From contig NC_050735.1 in NCBI RefSeq assembly GCF_014529535.1, positions 11,543,739 through 11,607,738 of the forward strand: a DNA stretch of 64,000 nt, written 5' to 3'. Every line of letters starts with the position of its first letter. Position 1 is the first letter of the stretch. A program made the translations under genes and the position numbers. Origin of the DNA: Bradysia coprophila (lineage: Eukaryota; Arthropoda; Insecta; Diptera; Sciaridae). Positions 25,001 to 35,900 of the stretch are shown one piece after another. The notes under the pieces were generated by a model. That model made no database searches, was not told the DNA's origin, and saw only the letters and a program-made list of their open reading frames with translations.

Positions 25001-26745
25001 ATTTAACCGTATCAAGGTGAAAAGCCGTTCCGGTGCACGGAAGTAGTAGACCGAGTCGATTCAGATAAACAGACGAACACTTGCTCGAAATCATTCAGTA
25101 CATCACACAGTCTAAAATCGCACGCCAAAACGCATACGAAAAAATTGTTACCCGTTCAAGACAATAGCGGAACAAATACCACCACCAATTCAGTCACACC
25201 AACAAATACACCGACCAAACGGCGCCGCAAAATCCAAAACGAAGCGCTACAATTACAGAATTTACAAAATCTGAGCAACTCCATCGACGTCAATTATTCG
25301 TTTGAAAGTGTTTTCGTTAAAGAGCAACAGGTGCATTACATTCCTCCGCACACAAAAGTCCACCTTCTCTATACATAATCTTTCTCCGCACACAAAAGTC
25401 CTTCAATAATTGATGTGTGCCATTGGCGAATGGATTTTTGTGTGCGGAGGAGTGAAATATTGTATGCAAGGGAAACTCATTTTCTTTAAATTAATATTTC
25501 CACTTGCAACAGGTGCCGCAACTGAGCTTCACCGCTCACACGTCCGACACAACTATCAGCGATTTGTCGTCATCTATGACAACCGATTCGAGTCATGAAT
25601 TTGTGGACTATACCGAGCTGTTGAGTTCGTCCAGGGCATCCGATGAAGCAGAGATGGATTTCTCGGCGATAGCAGCCTTTGACGATTACGGCTCTCAAAT
25701 GCAAGACGTGAATACACCACAAGTGAAGGAGCACAATCCATTCGACGGTCGACAGCAGCAAACATCGCAGGCCGTTCAAATGGCATTGGCATCCGAAATC
25801 GAGATACCCTCACCATGGATCGATGTAGCCGTCCTGGCCTCGAAACCGGTCATGCCTACCGATCCTGTAACATCGGCTTGTTTAGCGCTTCCCACCGCAC
25901 TACCTACTTACGTTGATCTTGGGTTCAATGTGAACACTGCCGCTACCAACTATTACCACCAAAACGATTCGCGTGTTAGCGAGAGATCGGAACTGGATGT
26001 CGGCGACAATTTTGAAAATTTGAATTTGGACGATTTTTCGCTGTCGGGAATCAGTCGTGTCGACAGTAACAAGGAAACGGAAATCAATGAATCGGAGAGT
26101 CTGGTCGATCGATTGTTGGAAGATGCCACTCAAATGGACATGAGCAGCGAAAATCAAACTATGGCCCAGCAACTGGAAGCCGATTCCATTCTGAACGACA
26201 TTTTAATGTCCATTGACAATTTACAGAATGTTATCCAAGCACCTCCCGCTGAATCTGATGCACCAATCGATCCAACTGAAAAACCGACGAAGAGCAGCGG
26301 ACCAACACTGCAGGAAATAACAGCCGATGCGGACATTTGTTCGTGTATCAATTGCACATGTGATCAGAAAGCTGGTTGCTCCGGTGGATGCGGACCCAGC
26401 AAGCCCTGCAAATCAGATAACACCATTGCCGTGGCATTGCCGAAAGAGCCGGGAAAAAAGGAATCGGGCTGTTGTGGTGGTAAGAAAGCGGATACTTCGA
26501 AAAAGACTCCGAATTTGAATGAGAAAGAAGCGTCAAATTTGATTACATCGATGGCCATGTCACCGTGTTGCTCAACGAACGTGCAAGGCGGCAAGGAGTG
26601 TTCATGCAAGAGTCCATTGGAAGGCATTAAGAACGGTTGTTGTGTGGTTATTTGCTTAAAAACACTAGAACATTTACGAAGTGTGCTCAACAGTCGCACT
26701 GTGAATTTGATCAAATGCTCGGGGGCAGGAGGTGGTGTACTTTAA
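19074..26745 (+). CDS. MTF-1: Metal-responsive transcription factor 1 (MTF-1), six C2H2 zinc fingers
   Basis: Seven exons with fully consistent phase: 19074-19306, 19583-19676, 24359-24618, 24693-24818, 24875-24948, 25017-25330 and 25513-26745, giving 777 residues. Six TFIIIA-type fingers occupy about residues 120-305. The diagnostic MTF-1 finger text includes [52 protein letters not shown] and [19 protein letters not shown]. Finger 6 is unusual, with a spacer ([12 protein letters not shown]) between its cysteines. A serine/acidic-rich middle region follows, then a cysteine cluster [18 protein letters not shown] at about residue 643, matching the copper-sensing cluster of Drosophila MTF-1, plus further CC pairs. 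The protein binds metal-response elements and induces metallothioneins and transporters under metal load. Translation could also start at an in-frame ATG at 18957. Intron 2 is 4.7 kb and crowded with transposons. Confidence 0.92.
20058..20740. mobile_element. Composite TIR element in MTF-1 intron 2
   Basis: AGACCTAATTCAAATTT at about 20060 is matched by its inverse AAATTTGAATTAGGTCT at about 20710-20727, bounding about 680 bp. Nested inside are a smaller MITE (20134-20345) and a copy of the CAAGGCAAGTT-type repeat unit (20363-20512). This is either an insertion into an older element or a foldback element that has gathered modules. Confidence 0.55.
20134..20345. mobile_element. MITE with CACTGCTCCTAGCATGAACA termini
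   Basis: The left end CAACGCACTGCTCCTAGC and the right end GCTAGGAGCAGTACGTTG are inverted copies with one or two mismatches. GGAGGCT and its inverse pair further in. Related ends occur at 12942-12967 and about 12210, so this is a small family in the window. Confidence 0.7.
20862..20924. repeat. Short inverted repeat
   Basis: AACGCACTGTC and its inverse GACAGTGCGTT bound about 63 bp within MTF-1 intron 2. It could be a small MITE remnant. No coding content is visible. Confidence 0.5.
21393..21792. mobile_element. 400-bp foldback element (long inverted repeat) in MTF-1 intron 2
   Basis: Two arms of about 190 bp meet around a loop of a dozen bases near 21590. Matching phrases include CACATTCAATTGAACCAACG, GTCGATTGGCACCATTGACA and AGCAGTTAAAGAAG, with inverse copies in the right arm. 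The arms differ by scattered substitutions and short indels. As RNA it would form a long hairpin transcribed as part of the MTF-1 pre-mRNA. Confidence 0.85.
22900..24117. repeat. Tandem array of MITE-plus-spacer units upstream of MTF-1 exon 3
   Basis: A MITE with termini TTAGGCCGAAAACACACGAA and inner arms CAATTTTGCGATGATGGGAT occurs at about 22900-23067, 23331-23481, 23745-23902 and, more diverged, 23961-24117. The first three are separated by a spacer of about 263 bp that is itself repeated (23068-23330 and 23482-23744), giving a direct-repeat period of about 414-421 bp. A conserved central phrase, CAGATATTCACCACAGGCTA, lies between the arms. The same MITE and spacer recur at 29190-29695, and the MITE alone at 49611-49745. 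Confidence 0.85.
25331..25512. mobile_element. MITE-derived intron 6 of MTF-1
   Basis: This 182-bp intron contains an inverted repeat at 25333-25467. The left arm includes CTCCGCACACAAAAGTCC, present twice in tandem at 25354 and 25384. The right arm is GGATTTTTGTGTGCGGAG followed by GTATGC. Both splice junctions lie inside the same 11-bp direct repeat GCAACAGGTGC: exon ...CAACAG|GTGC at the donor and intron ...CAACAG|GTGC at the acceptor. The outermost 45 bp at the 3' side supply a pyrimidine-rich acceptor region. Confidence 0.7.
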
Positions 26746-28075
26746 TGATAGAAATACTAATACTTTATATATGTGTGAGTGAATGAACTACGACGAAAAA
26801 AATTTATCTAAAGTGAAAATGAAAATGAAAATTCTGATGCCAATGAATTTAAACAGGTGACAGGCACCTTAAACAATCAGAACTGTCTGTGGTGTGGTTC
26901 AGTGTAGGCTTCGCTTTTCACAATGCTTTTCTCACATGCGAAGATGATTTCATCACACAACAATGTAATGCGCGACATTAGAGGAATTGTCGAACATTAT
27001 TGTCCACCTCCATGGACACAAGTGACGAACGTTAACAAAATTTAAAAAAAAAAACACTTTGAGATGAACTCAGAGTGCCAAAAACACCTTTTCGCATTTT
27101 CTATATTTTCGCATTGATCTGCCGAATGCGAAGACCCAGGTTATGAAAACTGGGGAAACTGGCAAGTGCTTTCTATGTTTGTTTTTTCTAATCGCAATAC
27201 TTAAATCGGTAACAATTTTGAGAAATAGTTGTAAAGTCGAGTTTTCGTGTGAAGTGTTTGTTGATCGGAGGAGAATCCATGAAAATGTGCCTTGTTGTCC
27301 CGATTTATGGACGTCCAAAAAAGGCCAATTATGTTCTGTTACATTGTTTAGAACGAAGGTTCTTGCTAATATCGTTTTTAAACTCAGACTTTCTCAGAAC
27401 GAAACGAAAACATTCGACCGAAAGCGGATTTACGATAATTGTATTCTATCCTCCACTCTACCGCGAGCTTCGCTATTTCTCAAAAGATGTCGCTGCAATA
27501 AGTGATAGCAACGACATCTTTCGAGAACTAGCGGAGTTTGCGTTAGATTAGAGGGTAGAAATACCGTTCCTGATAAGAGACATTTTACAGCTTACTGTCA
27601 TTTTTGAAAAGTGTGAACTCTCGTTAATTTTTCTCGTTAATTTGTTTTTCCACAACATTTTATTTAAATGCATTGGCCGAGACAATCTTCAAATGTAATA
27701 TATTAACGTAGATATGTAGATACTAACCATAAAGCCTCTTAGTAGACATTAAGCTTTCGAAAATGACGCTCTAAACGCGAACTATAATTTGATTACTAAA
27801 AACAAATTGAGGTCGATATGTAAATTGTAAATTGTAATACGTTTCTAGTCAATATGCTAAAACTTCTGGAAGAGTAAAATCGTTTTATTTGCTAATGATA
27901 ATTCGTTTAATTTTTTTAAGGCACTGGAAGAATCTAGTCCTTTGTCCGAGGTGTGTTTATGCGAGTGAATCTGATGTAAACAATAGCATGAACATCATTA
28001 TAAATTCAGCACTACAGTGTAGTGTAGTATATTACGTACCTTACTTGGAGCTTTTTATTTTGCTAAGTGTGTGGG
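26746..28075. other. MTF-1 3' untranslated region and intergenic DNA
   Basis: No further exon is supported. A short stem-loop (AGATGTCGCTG with the inverse CAACGACATCT) lies at about 27484-27520. The ORFs at 27143-27551 overlap in two frames and match no family I recognise. The MTF-1 polyadenylation site could not be placed. Confidence 0.4.
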
Positions 28076-28373
28076 TTGCACCGAGGGGGAAACCACTATT
28101 TCGTGATTAACATGGTGCAACGAGGGGAAAACACTATTTCGTGATTAACATGGTTAATCAGTTAATCTGTTAATCAGAAACATAAGTTTTGTGAATCCAA
28201 ACGGTTAATTGGTGATTGACATTGATTAACCGCTATATTTCACGTTTATTTGTAGTTTCGCGACGATTCCCCCGGTCAAATGCTGGTAAATCACCAATTC
28301 ATCATCATGTTAATCACTGGTTAATCATGTTAATCACATCAATGAAAAAGAGTGGTTCCCCCTCGGGTTGCAA
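28076..28373. mobile_element. MITE with duplicated left terminal repeat
   Basis: The left end GTTGCACCGAGGGGGAAACC and the right end GGTTCCCCCTCGGGTTGCAA are inverted copies. The left terminus plus its following ATTTCGTGATTAACATG is present twice in tandem (about 28076 and 28111). The interior is rich in GTTAATCA repeats. Confidence 0.7.
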
Positions 28374-29189
28374 TTTCAATAAATTTGGTCTAATCGAAGC
28401 AATACAAAAGATTAAGTAATGTAAATCCACGGAAATTGAGATTTAACGCTCATGTCAAGAAAGTAATTGCTGTGTTGTCGCCCAAGAAAATGTAATTTCC
28501 CACTTTTTCCCTGAAAAACACAACTTTTTTTACAGCAAAAGCTTCCGAAGTGTCAGAGGAGGGGAGAAAATGACTGCGTTGCGTAAAGTATTGAAAATAG
28601 TTACGAGTTAAGAGGCACCGGTACTCGGTTAAAGAATCATAAAACTTACTGACATATTTCTGGCCAAGACATTATTTAAATTGATTTTTCACCATGAAGC
28701 CATGATGGCTCATTTTTGGCCAAATGGAGAAAAATGTAGATCTGGTTGTGGTCAAATTACGAAATTTTCATAAACTGCTCACGTTTCTCTGAGCAGGTCA
28801 AACTTCTACAACCAAATGTACTTTCTGTTGAAAGCTAACACATTCGTGGTCGGAATTGCGGTCGTACATTTTTCAAAAAGGATTATGATGAAAAGATATC
28901 GTCGAAAGTGAACTAAAATCCTGTATTTAAAACTCGCCCTAATGTATGCTTTTCAGCAAGGCACCGATGCCTCTTAACATTGTGTCAATTGGACCAAAAA
29001 ATCATTCAATCACAGCCACGTAAGGTTTCATGATTTTTTGGCTGTGATGTACGAATGTGTTGAAATATTTTCCCAGCTTGTTACTGAAAAGGTAGAAAGA
29101 CGCCCCGAAATGTAACACCTTTTACACCTTTGACAAAAGGTAGTCGAAATCGAAAATTTGAAGTGGTGATGGTGAAAGTAAAACTGAAA
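28374..29189. other. Intergenic stretch, nothing recognised
   Basis: No coding exon, RNA gene or clear repeat boundary was seen. The sequence is AT-rich with short accidental frames. Confidence 0.35.
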
Positions 29190-29820
29190 ATCAGATATTC
29201 ACCACAGGCTAAACAACGGAAGAAGCGGAATAATTGTTGATCCCATCATCGTAAAATCGTGGTTTTTCGGCCTAACCAATGACCAGTAAAATTGAGAAAT
29301 CTTAAAAATTCCTCAAATTCTCATTAGGAATTTCAGACAGAGCCCACTAACTGTTTGGATATTTTTGCAGGATTTAAAGGAATTTGAAAGAAATAAATTG
29401 CTTTATAAAAATGATCTCTTTTCGGCAGTGACAACGGTCATTCCTGCAATCAAATTAACATTGTTTAGCACCCGAATGAAGGTACTCCTAGGAGGGTCAT
29501 TAGCATAGCGAATCATTTTCCTTTCTATGTCCTTAGGCCGAAATTTAGGCCGAACGATCAATTTGGCGTTGACGGGATCGACAATCATGCCGCGTTTTCC
29601 ATTGAAATCCTATATTCACCACAGGAGAAACAATGGAAAACGCAGCATAATTATCGATCCAATCAAAGCAAAAATGATGGTGTGGTTCGACCTTAGATCA
29701 TCTGCCTAATTAAGCTCTTACATTTTTGTTCAGTTGTAAAAAGTCTGATCGAAAACGAAAAGTAATGTTTGTTGATTTGTGGTAATTCTGCTAACCGATT
29801 CAGCTGAGAACTAATTAGTG
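29190..29820. repeat. Second copy of the MITE/spacer array and its 3' flank
   Basis: A partial MITE (29190-29275), the roughly 270-bp spacer (29276-29545) and a full diverged MITE (29546-29695) repeat the order seen at about 23830-24117. The match continues past the MITE: 29696-29820 corresponds to 24118-24262, sharing CTAATTAAGCTCTTACAT and GATTTGTGGTAATTCTGCTA. It is therefore a segmental duplicate in direct orientation that, with the 22.9-24.3 kb copy, brackets MTF-1 coding exons 3-7. Confidence 0.8.
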
Positions 29821-30593
29821 TTCTCATTCCTAAAGTTTCGTCGTAGATGAACCTACCTCGCTTGGGCACTCACTAGAACGGCACTGTTGACCAGAGATAT
29901 AGCAAGTGGAGTGTTGTTGGAAAGCTGAGCCTAGCAGCAAAACAAAACTAAGCAGTTTGGCTGCGAAAAATTATCATGAGTGTGACTTAGGGGTTGCTGA
30001 GTTTCACAACTATGGCCAAAAATGAGAGAAAAATTTTGAACCACCGTAAAGTCTACAAGGAACCGGAATATCTTTTCAACAAACTGCTGATGTCGTCTCG
30101 TTCAAAACTTCTAATTTTGCCACGTCACAATTCGAGTCAGTACAACAAGTCATTCTTCGTTAGTGCTGCTGTTAGTTATAATATGCTGCCGAATTCCATC
30201 AAGGTGTGTCGCACTATCAACAATTTCAAAAGATGCTGTTTTGATCATTTGGTCTCGTAACGTGGAAATTCATACCTACCACTGCCTGCCAATCAAGTTC
30301 GAATTCACGCAAGCATTGTAGCCGTCTGTATTCGTTTTATACGTTGTCATTATCCTTTTCCGTACAGTCCATTATGAGGTTTAAATTGTACATATCGTTT
30401 TTCTTCCTGTAGTACCAAAACCGTCACATTCACTCACCAAATTTAGTACCGAAAGAGCAACATTCTCCCCTACTATTTTCTCTCAATTTTCATTCCCGCT
30501 TATGTCATTTTCGATCCTATCTTTATTCTTTCCCAAATGTGTCAAGTTGTTGTATGTACGCGAATGTAATGTTTTTAGTGTTTTGTGACAATG

Positions 30594-30772
30594 CATTCAT
30601 AAGGATTGCTTTCAGCATTCATACGGACTGCTTTCGGCATTCATTCGGATGTCTTTCGGCATTCCTACAGATTGCTTATTTTTCGACATTTGTGAGAATA
30701 CATGCACACGGAACGGACTTCTTTAGGCATTCATACGGATTACTTTCGGCATTAATATGGAATGCTTTTGCA
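30594..30772. repeat. Degenerate 22-25-bp minisatellite
   Basis: Repeats of the form GGCATTCATACGGATTGCTT recur about seven times with substitutions and a variable gap, inside the 3' region of the LINE fragment. Open frames through it are not considered real. Confidence 0.65.
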
Positions 30773-30842
30773 CCGGTATGTTGTTCAGTTTTGTTGTTAT
30801 GTTTTGTTCGGAATGTGACTTTGGTACTCCAGGAAGAAAAAT

Positions 30843-30990
30843 AGTATACAAACCACGGATCAAAAAGGTGTGTTTTAGACCACGGTGGTGAAAACGCCCT
30901 TAGTCTCCGCTCCGCTTCGCGTCGCTCCATCCCTGGACGTTTTCACCACCTGGGTCTAAAACACACCTTTGTGATCCTTGGTATGTAACA
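30843..30990. mobile_element. Hairpin MITE with GTGTGTTTTAGACC arms
   Basis: The left arm (AAAGGTGTGTTTTAGACC and GGTGGTGAAAACG) is matched by the inverse right arm (CGTTTTCACCACC and GGTCTAAAACACACC). Pairing extends to the outer ATACAAACCACGGATCA and its inverse. The loop contains CTCCGCTCCGCTTCGCGTCG. Confidence 0.85.
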
Positions 30991-31170
30991 TACTATTGTT
31001 AGTATTGCTAGGCAGTTGAGGCATCTGTTCTTTCTTCATTCACTGTTCGTTTTTCACTCTTTTATTCTTTGTAGTATTTATAATTCTGTATTATTGTTCT
31101 TCCAAACATTTGTATAAGGAGAAATCCTTGTTGTTTGTGTGTAATAAATTGAATTGAATTAAATTGATTG

Positions 31171-32991
31171 CTATGTAGAAAATTTGTAAAAGTATTTTTT
31201 TGGATATTGGTAGAGCTAATGTCCCTCTACCTGTACAACTAATTACCACCTCTGTTACTCAAGTATCCACGCCAGCAGAACCTTTCAAAGATCGTCATTT
31301 TTCAACTTCAATGAGTCTGTCCAGCTGTCCATCTTGCATCCATGCGACAATTTTTTTTGCATACCCTATCGATTGCAACCCCAATCAGTTCTATCGCATC
31401 CACAGAGCACTCTAGGGAGCCTTGGTCCGGGTGCTCCATACTGCACGGATGAAAATCAAAAATTTTTGTGGAACGTTGTTCAGGGTCACAAGCAGACTAA
31501 GAATATCCAAAAATATCAAATTTGCGACGACATGTTTAATTAAACTCCATTCAACCACACCGTGATACACAAGGATTACGCTCCTTAGAGTTCTCCCAGC
31601 GCTCAAAAGTAAAAGTTGTAGAACAAATGTATCGGGCAGTAGTCGCGTCGCATAGATGTCCTGATGAGGCAAAGTGTACATAAACACTCGGTGTTCATGT
31701 ACTTCGTGATGAGGGACTTAAAATGTCGTGGTACCAAGTGTTACATAAAAGACTCCCAATACTTTTTAAGGTTTCCAAAGGAAGTCCAACAAATATCTCG
31801 GCATTTCCATCAATACAAACAAAATTAGAGATCAAACACCATCTCGTCTAGTTGTATAATAATAATCATTTTATTTATGCAAATTTCGATTAACAAATTT
31901 TATTTATTAATTTCTTTCCTTTTCAATATATTATGGTAAACTGATACAACTGATATATAAAAAAATAGGACGTTTTGAACAAAACAGAGGCTACATTCGG
32001 GAATCCATACGTAAAAACGACAAATAATAACCGAAACAGTGCATCTGAACAAACCGTCTACAAACATAATTTCTGCTCATTTTTCTGACTAACAGGGCGG
32101 GTTTCGCCACCAAAAGGTGCATCGGGCTCGTAGATCAAAGTTAGAACAAAGGCGCACCTTCAACAAGCTATTATATAGGAAAGAAGCGCCAAATTGAAAA
32201 GGTCCAGTATGGCCAGTTCGGATCTGCCAACTAAACTACATAATTGGGACAATTCGGCCGTGCTTAGCCAAAACAAGTAGGACATTGATGCTAAGCCTAT
32301 TTTTGGGAGATGAAGCAAAGCTCATGGCAAGCCTACCCTAATGGGACGTGAGATTTTACTAAGATAACAAAAGATAAAAAAAGACTTAATCGTGAAAGCA
32401 CCACCGTCTTTGTCCAATTCGGACGTCGATTATATGCAACCTATAATATACCGACTTCACAAACATTTGGCGTTTGGCCCTATTAGGGCTAGAATTACCT
32501 AGTGTATTTCTTGACCGTCGCACATCGTAGATAAATTGTTGTCAAATAGAAGGTAATTTGTGTCATATGACGAATGCAATTGAAAAAAAAAATTGTTGGT
32601 GATAAGTTTGGCGTGCCTGACTAGGACTGAAAGCTAAAAGTTGTTGAACAAATGTTTTTCGTATCGGACAATGCAATAATTGCTGCGTAGAAGGACCGGT
32701 CTATTACGTATATCTATGAGATATGACTACCGAGAGCAAAAGTATTGGCATCGGTGATACGTGGAGCTAACAATAAACCGGAAAATTGGTGAAGTGTCGC
32801 ATTGAACAGTTGTCCCCAGTTGGAATTAAAAGCGTAGCCTTGGAAAACGGATTTTTCTTTTATTTTTTGATGAAAATACTCTCATGTGACAAAAGTGACA
32901 CAACCGTACCTTACCTCAACTTTAGAAAAACGAAATAAAATGTGAGAAAACAAGTTTAAAAAAAAAATAATAAATTCTTCGCATCCGATTC
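31171..32991. other. Intergenic DNA downstream of MRG15
   Basis: No gene was recognised. A dispersed phrase of the type AAAAGTTGTTGAACAAATGT followed by TTCGTATCGG occurs at about 32628 and in altered form at about 31605 and 55935, pointing to a low-copy repeat whose limits I could not set. The MRG15 distal 3' untranslated region and polyadenylation site should lie just below 32992. Confidence 0.4.
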
Positions 32992-35900
32992 TCAATTCGC
33001 CTTCTGTTGATAATCAGCCGTGGAATTTACGTATTGGTCCATGTTGAACAGCGTTGAACTGTTCTTAACCAAATACTTTAGGAAGTCTTGCAAATGGCCC
33101 AACGACAATTGCATCGATTTTTCGTCCAATCCGGTGAATGCTACAAAAAGTGATAAACATGGAAAAATCGATTTCAATGACACCGTCTGCAATGCTTACC
33201 CAACATCGAGCCCAACTGAACGAACAATCTTAACAAATGGAATGCACCGTACAATTTTGACATCGGCACATCGGGATGCTGGGTGAAGAGTTCGTCGTAC
33301 TGGACGCGCTCAAATTTGTACAACAGTTTACTCGACAGAGTCACATCGAAATATTCGATAAGGCTAAATGAAACGTCGGTTAGGGCTACTTCTTTGGTTT
33401 GATTGGTTGTCTTGCTGGACTTTTTATGGCTGATGTAACCGTTGATTATATCTTGTACGGTTATTTTCGCTGGAATTATCATTAACTTATGTTCCCGATT
33501 GATGGCGTGCCAATCGTCCACCAACCATGGCTTCAAATCATCGGGTATTTTGATTTTTATTTCAACTTTTGACAGAGACTGCTCTTCCGATTCAACAGCT
33601 GTATCGACACGGCCCCGTTTTTTCCTTAAAAAAAGTGAAGAAAAATATAAAAATTCGCTCGCCGTGCGAACTGAACCGTCTTGCTGTTATAGTTACTTCG
33701 GAGGATCTGTTATAGAAGCCGATTCGGTAGGCAAAGGTGTTGACGATCTAGTGTTGGACACTTGCTTCGTACTTCGGTTTCGCGAAGACGTTGTGGTGGA
33801 TGGAACCGGCGTTGACGAAGCATTTGGCACCTGTGGCGACGATTCTTTAATCAATTCCTTCGATGGGGTAGAGTCCCGCGAAGAACTGTCCTTGCTGCTG
33901 GAACTAATCGTGTCGACTTTCTTTCCTTTGACGCCAGCTGAAACAATTTGTTCGATGGCTTCGTCAGTTTAGGCGATAATTGTCGCGATTTTTATGTTTT
34001 GTTAGCAAAGATCGGGAACAGAACCAGGTCCCCGGTAAAATAAATTGAAAATAAGTTGCTGGGTGCAGGCGAGACGTGAAAGGAGTAAAACCAGAGCTGC
34101 ATAGTCAAACCTAGATTTGTCGTGCAGGTCTGACGCCCCAGGACTCTTCGATATTTCTCGTCAGTGAATCAAAGGGATTTTGGCAGGAAAAATGTTTTTG
34201 GAGTGGACCGCAGAGAGACAGATATCTTATCAAAACCAAAATTGTAATCGTGTCCAATGGATCGTCTGACAATTTCTGAGTCATTGGAATTTTTCTCGTT
34301 CGTTGAGGCCGTCATGAATCATCTGTACAAGTGGAAGTGAAAGAAAAATCCTCAAAATGTCGGAATGCGCAACCTCCCTCCTCAATTGAATACAATGGGA
34401 TTTGAGGAATTGGGTTGCTCTTTCTGACACCTTGAGGATTTCGTTATCCCGGGGAAGGCCAACGATCCCTGACATTAAAAGCTTATCAAACCCTACGTGT
34501 CTGTTGAGGGCGATTTAATAAATGAAAAGAAAACGTTCACATCCACTCATGCTCAACACACGGACTCCATAAAGGGATATCAACCCAATTAAAAGACATT
34601 GCCATTGCTCAAGTTCAATTACTTTTAGTTTTCCGTTTTTTCTTCTTTATACTTTCACCTTACAACACTAAAGCCATATTACTGTGCCTTTCTATGATAT
34701 TCCGAATTCACATTTATAAAATGCTGCATGCTGAACAACGTTCCACTGTTCTCAACCAGATAGTCCAAAAATGCATGCACATGATCCATCATCGAACTCA
34801 GTGTGGCCTCATCCAGTGAATTGTACGTCAACAGTGTGCCGAGCCGTACGAATAGTCGCAGCAAATGAAATGACCCATACAGCTTGGACATTGGCTCGCC
34901 GGGAAATTGTTCCAGAACTGATGCGTACTGATGCCTTTCGAATTTGTACAGCAATTGTCCGCCCAGCAATACGTCAAAGTATTCAATCAAACCGGACGTT
35001 ATGCGATCGATAATTTCCGATTGTTCCTTCTGTGTTTTGAATTCTTTGTAGTCAGTGCATATGTCATAGACAGTTTTTTCGGCCGGTATTGCGTGCAATT
35101 TCTGTTGTCGATTTACCGCGTCCGAATCGTCAATTAGCCACCGCTTTAATTCCTCGGGAATGATCAGTTTCACTTCCAATTTCGGCGGTTTTATTTGCGA
35201 CACTTGAACCTTCTGTTCGTCAAATGTCTGATTTTGTGGATCGATCTCGCTATCGTGCACCGCATGCATAGAACTTTGCCGTCGTTTGATCCTTTTGAGA
35301 GAAAGCAATTTGTTTTTTCAGTTTGGTTGTTATTTAATCGAACCACAGAAATTTTGATTCAAATTTATTTACTTTTTTGCCTCATCAGGACAGTCTAGAT
35401 CGTGCTGGGCCATCGATGCCGAACGTTTCAGTTCGTTGGACAATGATGTCGATGCGGCTGAAATGCTGGTCGTCGGACTGTCCTCAATCAGCGACTGTTC
35501 GTCCACATCTAAACTGGGCGTAACTGTGCGAGATTTTTGTTCATCCACGGCGTCACCGGTGGCGATCGGTTTTTTAACTTTCGATGCACGAGCGTTGGTT
35601 GCCTTCGGTTTTTTAATTTTTTGTGTGGCTAAATCAAAATTTTTGGTCACAGTCAGTAGCAGCACGTAATCAAATTGAGGGGCTTTATTGAGCAATGGCA
35701 ATGAATTTTTTCAACAACAACAAAAAAATCAACTTTCTTTAGACATGTTCCGGTAATTCGTTTACCATCACTTCCAGACATGAAGCCAATCAAGCCAAAG
35801 ATTCTTAAACATATTCCACGCGAAAAAGACTTTTGTCTAAACTGTGCATTACATTATGACATACCGTCTCGGAAGGACACACTAAATACTTAAGTTAACA

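Larger units (their letters stand above)
29994..31170 (+). mobile_element. LINE 3' end fragment (C-terminal ORF2 remnant plus 3' region)
   Basis: An 88-codon frame (29994-30260) contains SRSKLLILPRHNSSQYNKSF and FVSAAVSYNMLPNSIK, the typical C-terminal tail of CR1/Jockey-type LINE proteins, and stops at 30258-30260. Some 880 bp of 3' untranslated-type sequence follows and ends in short A/T-rich repeats (ATTGAATTGAATTAAATTG at about 31151), as in many LINEs. Within it are a degenerate 22-25-bp minisatellite and a MITE insertion (30843-30990). No upstream reverse transcriptase remains, so the copy is strongly 5'-truncated. Confidence 0.7.

Noticed and set aside
27143-27551. Overlapping plus-strand frames after MTF-1
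   Set aside because: No domain, no splice sites and two competing frames; likely accidental.
33442-33972. Plus-strand open frame of 176 codons
   Set aside because: It is the antisense shadow of MRG15 linker exon 4A and the start of exon 5A.
34679-35628. MRG cassette B as a pseudogene
   Set aside because: Frames are intact over both exons, splice sites are good, phases match and the MRG core residues are kept, so decay is not supported.
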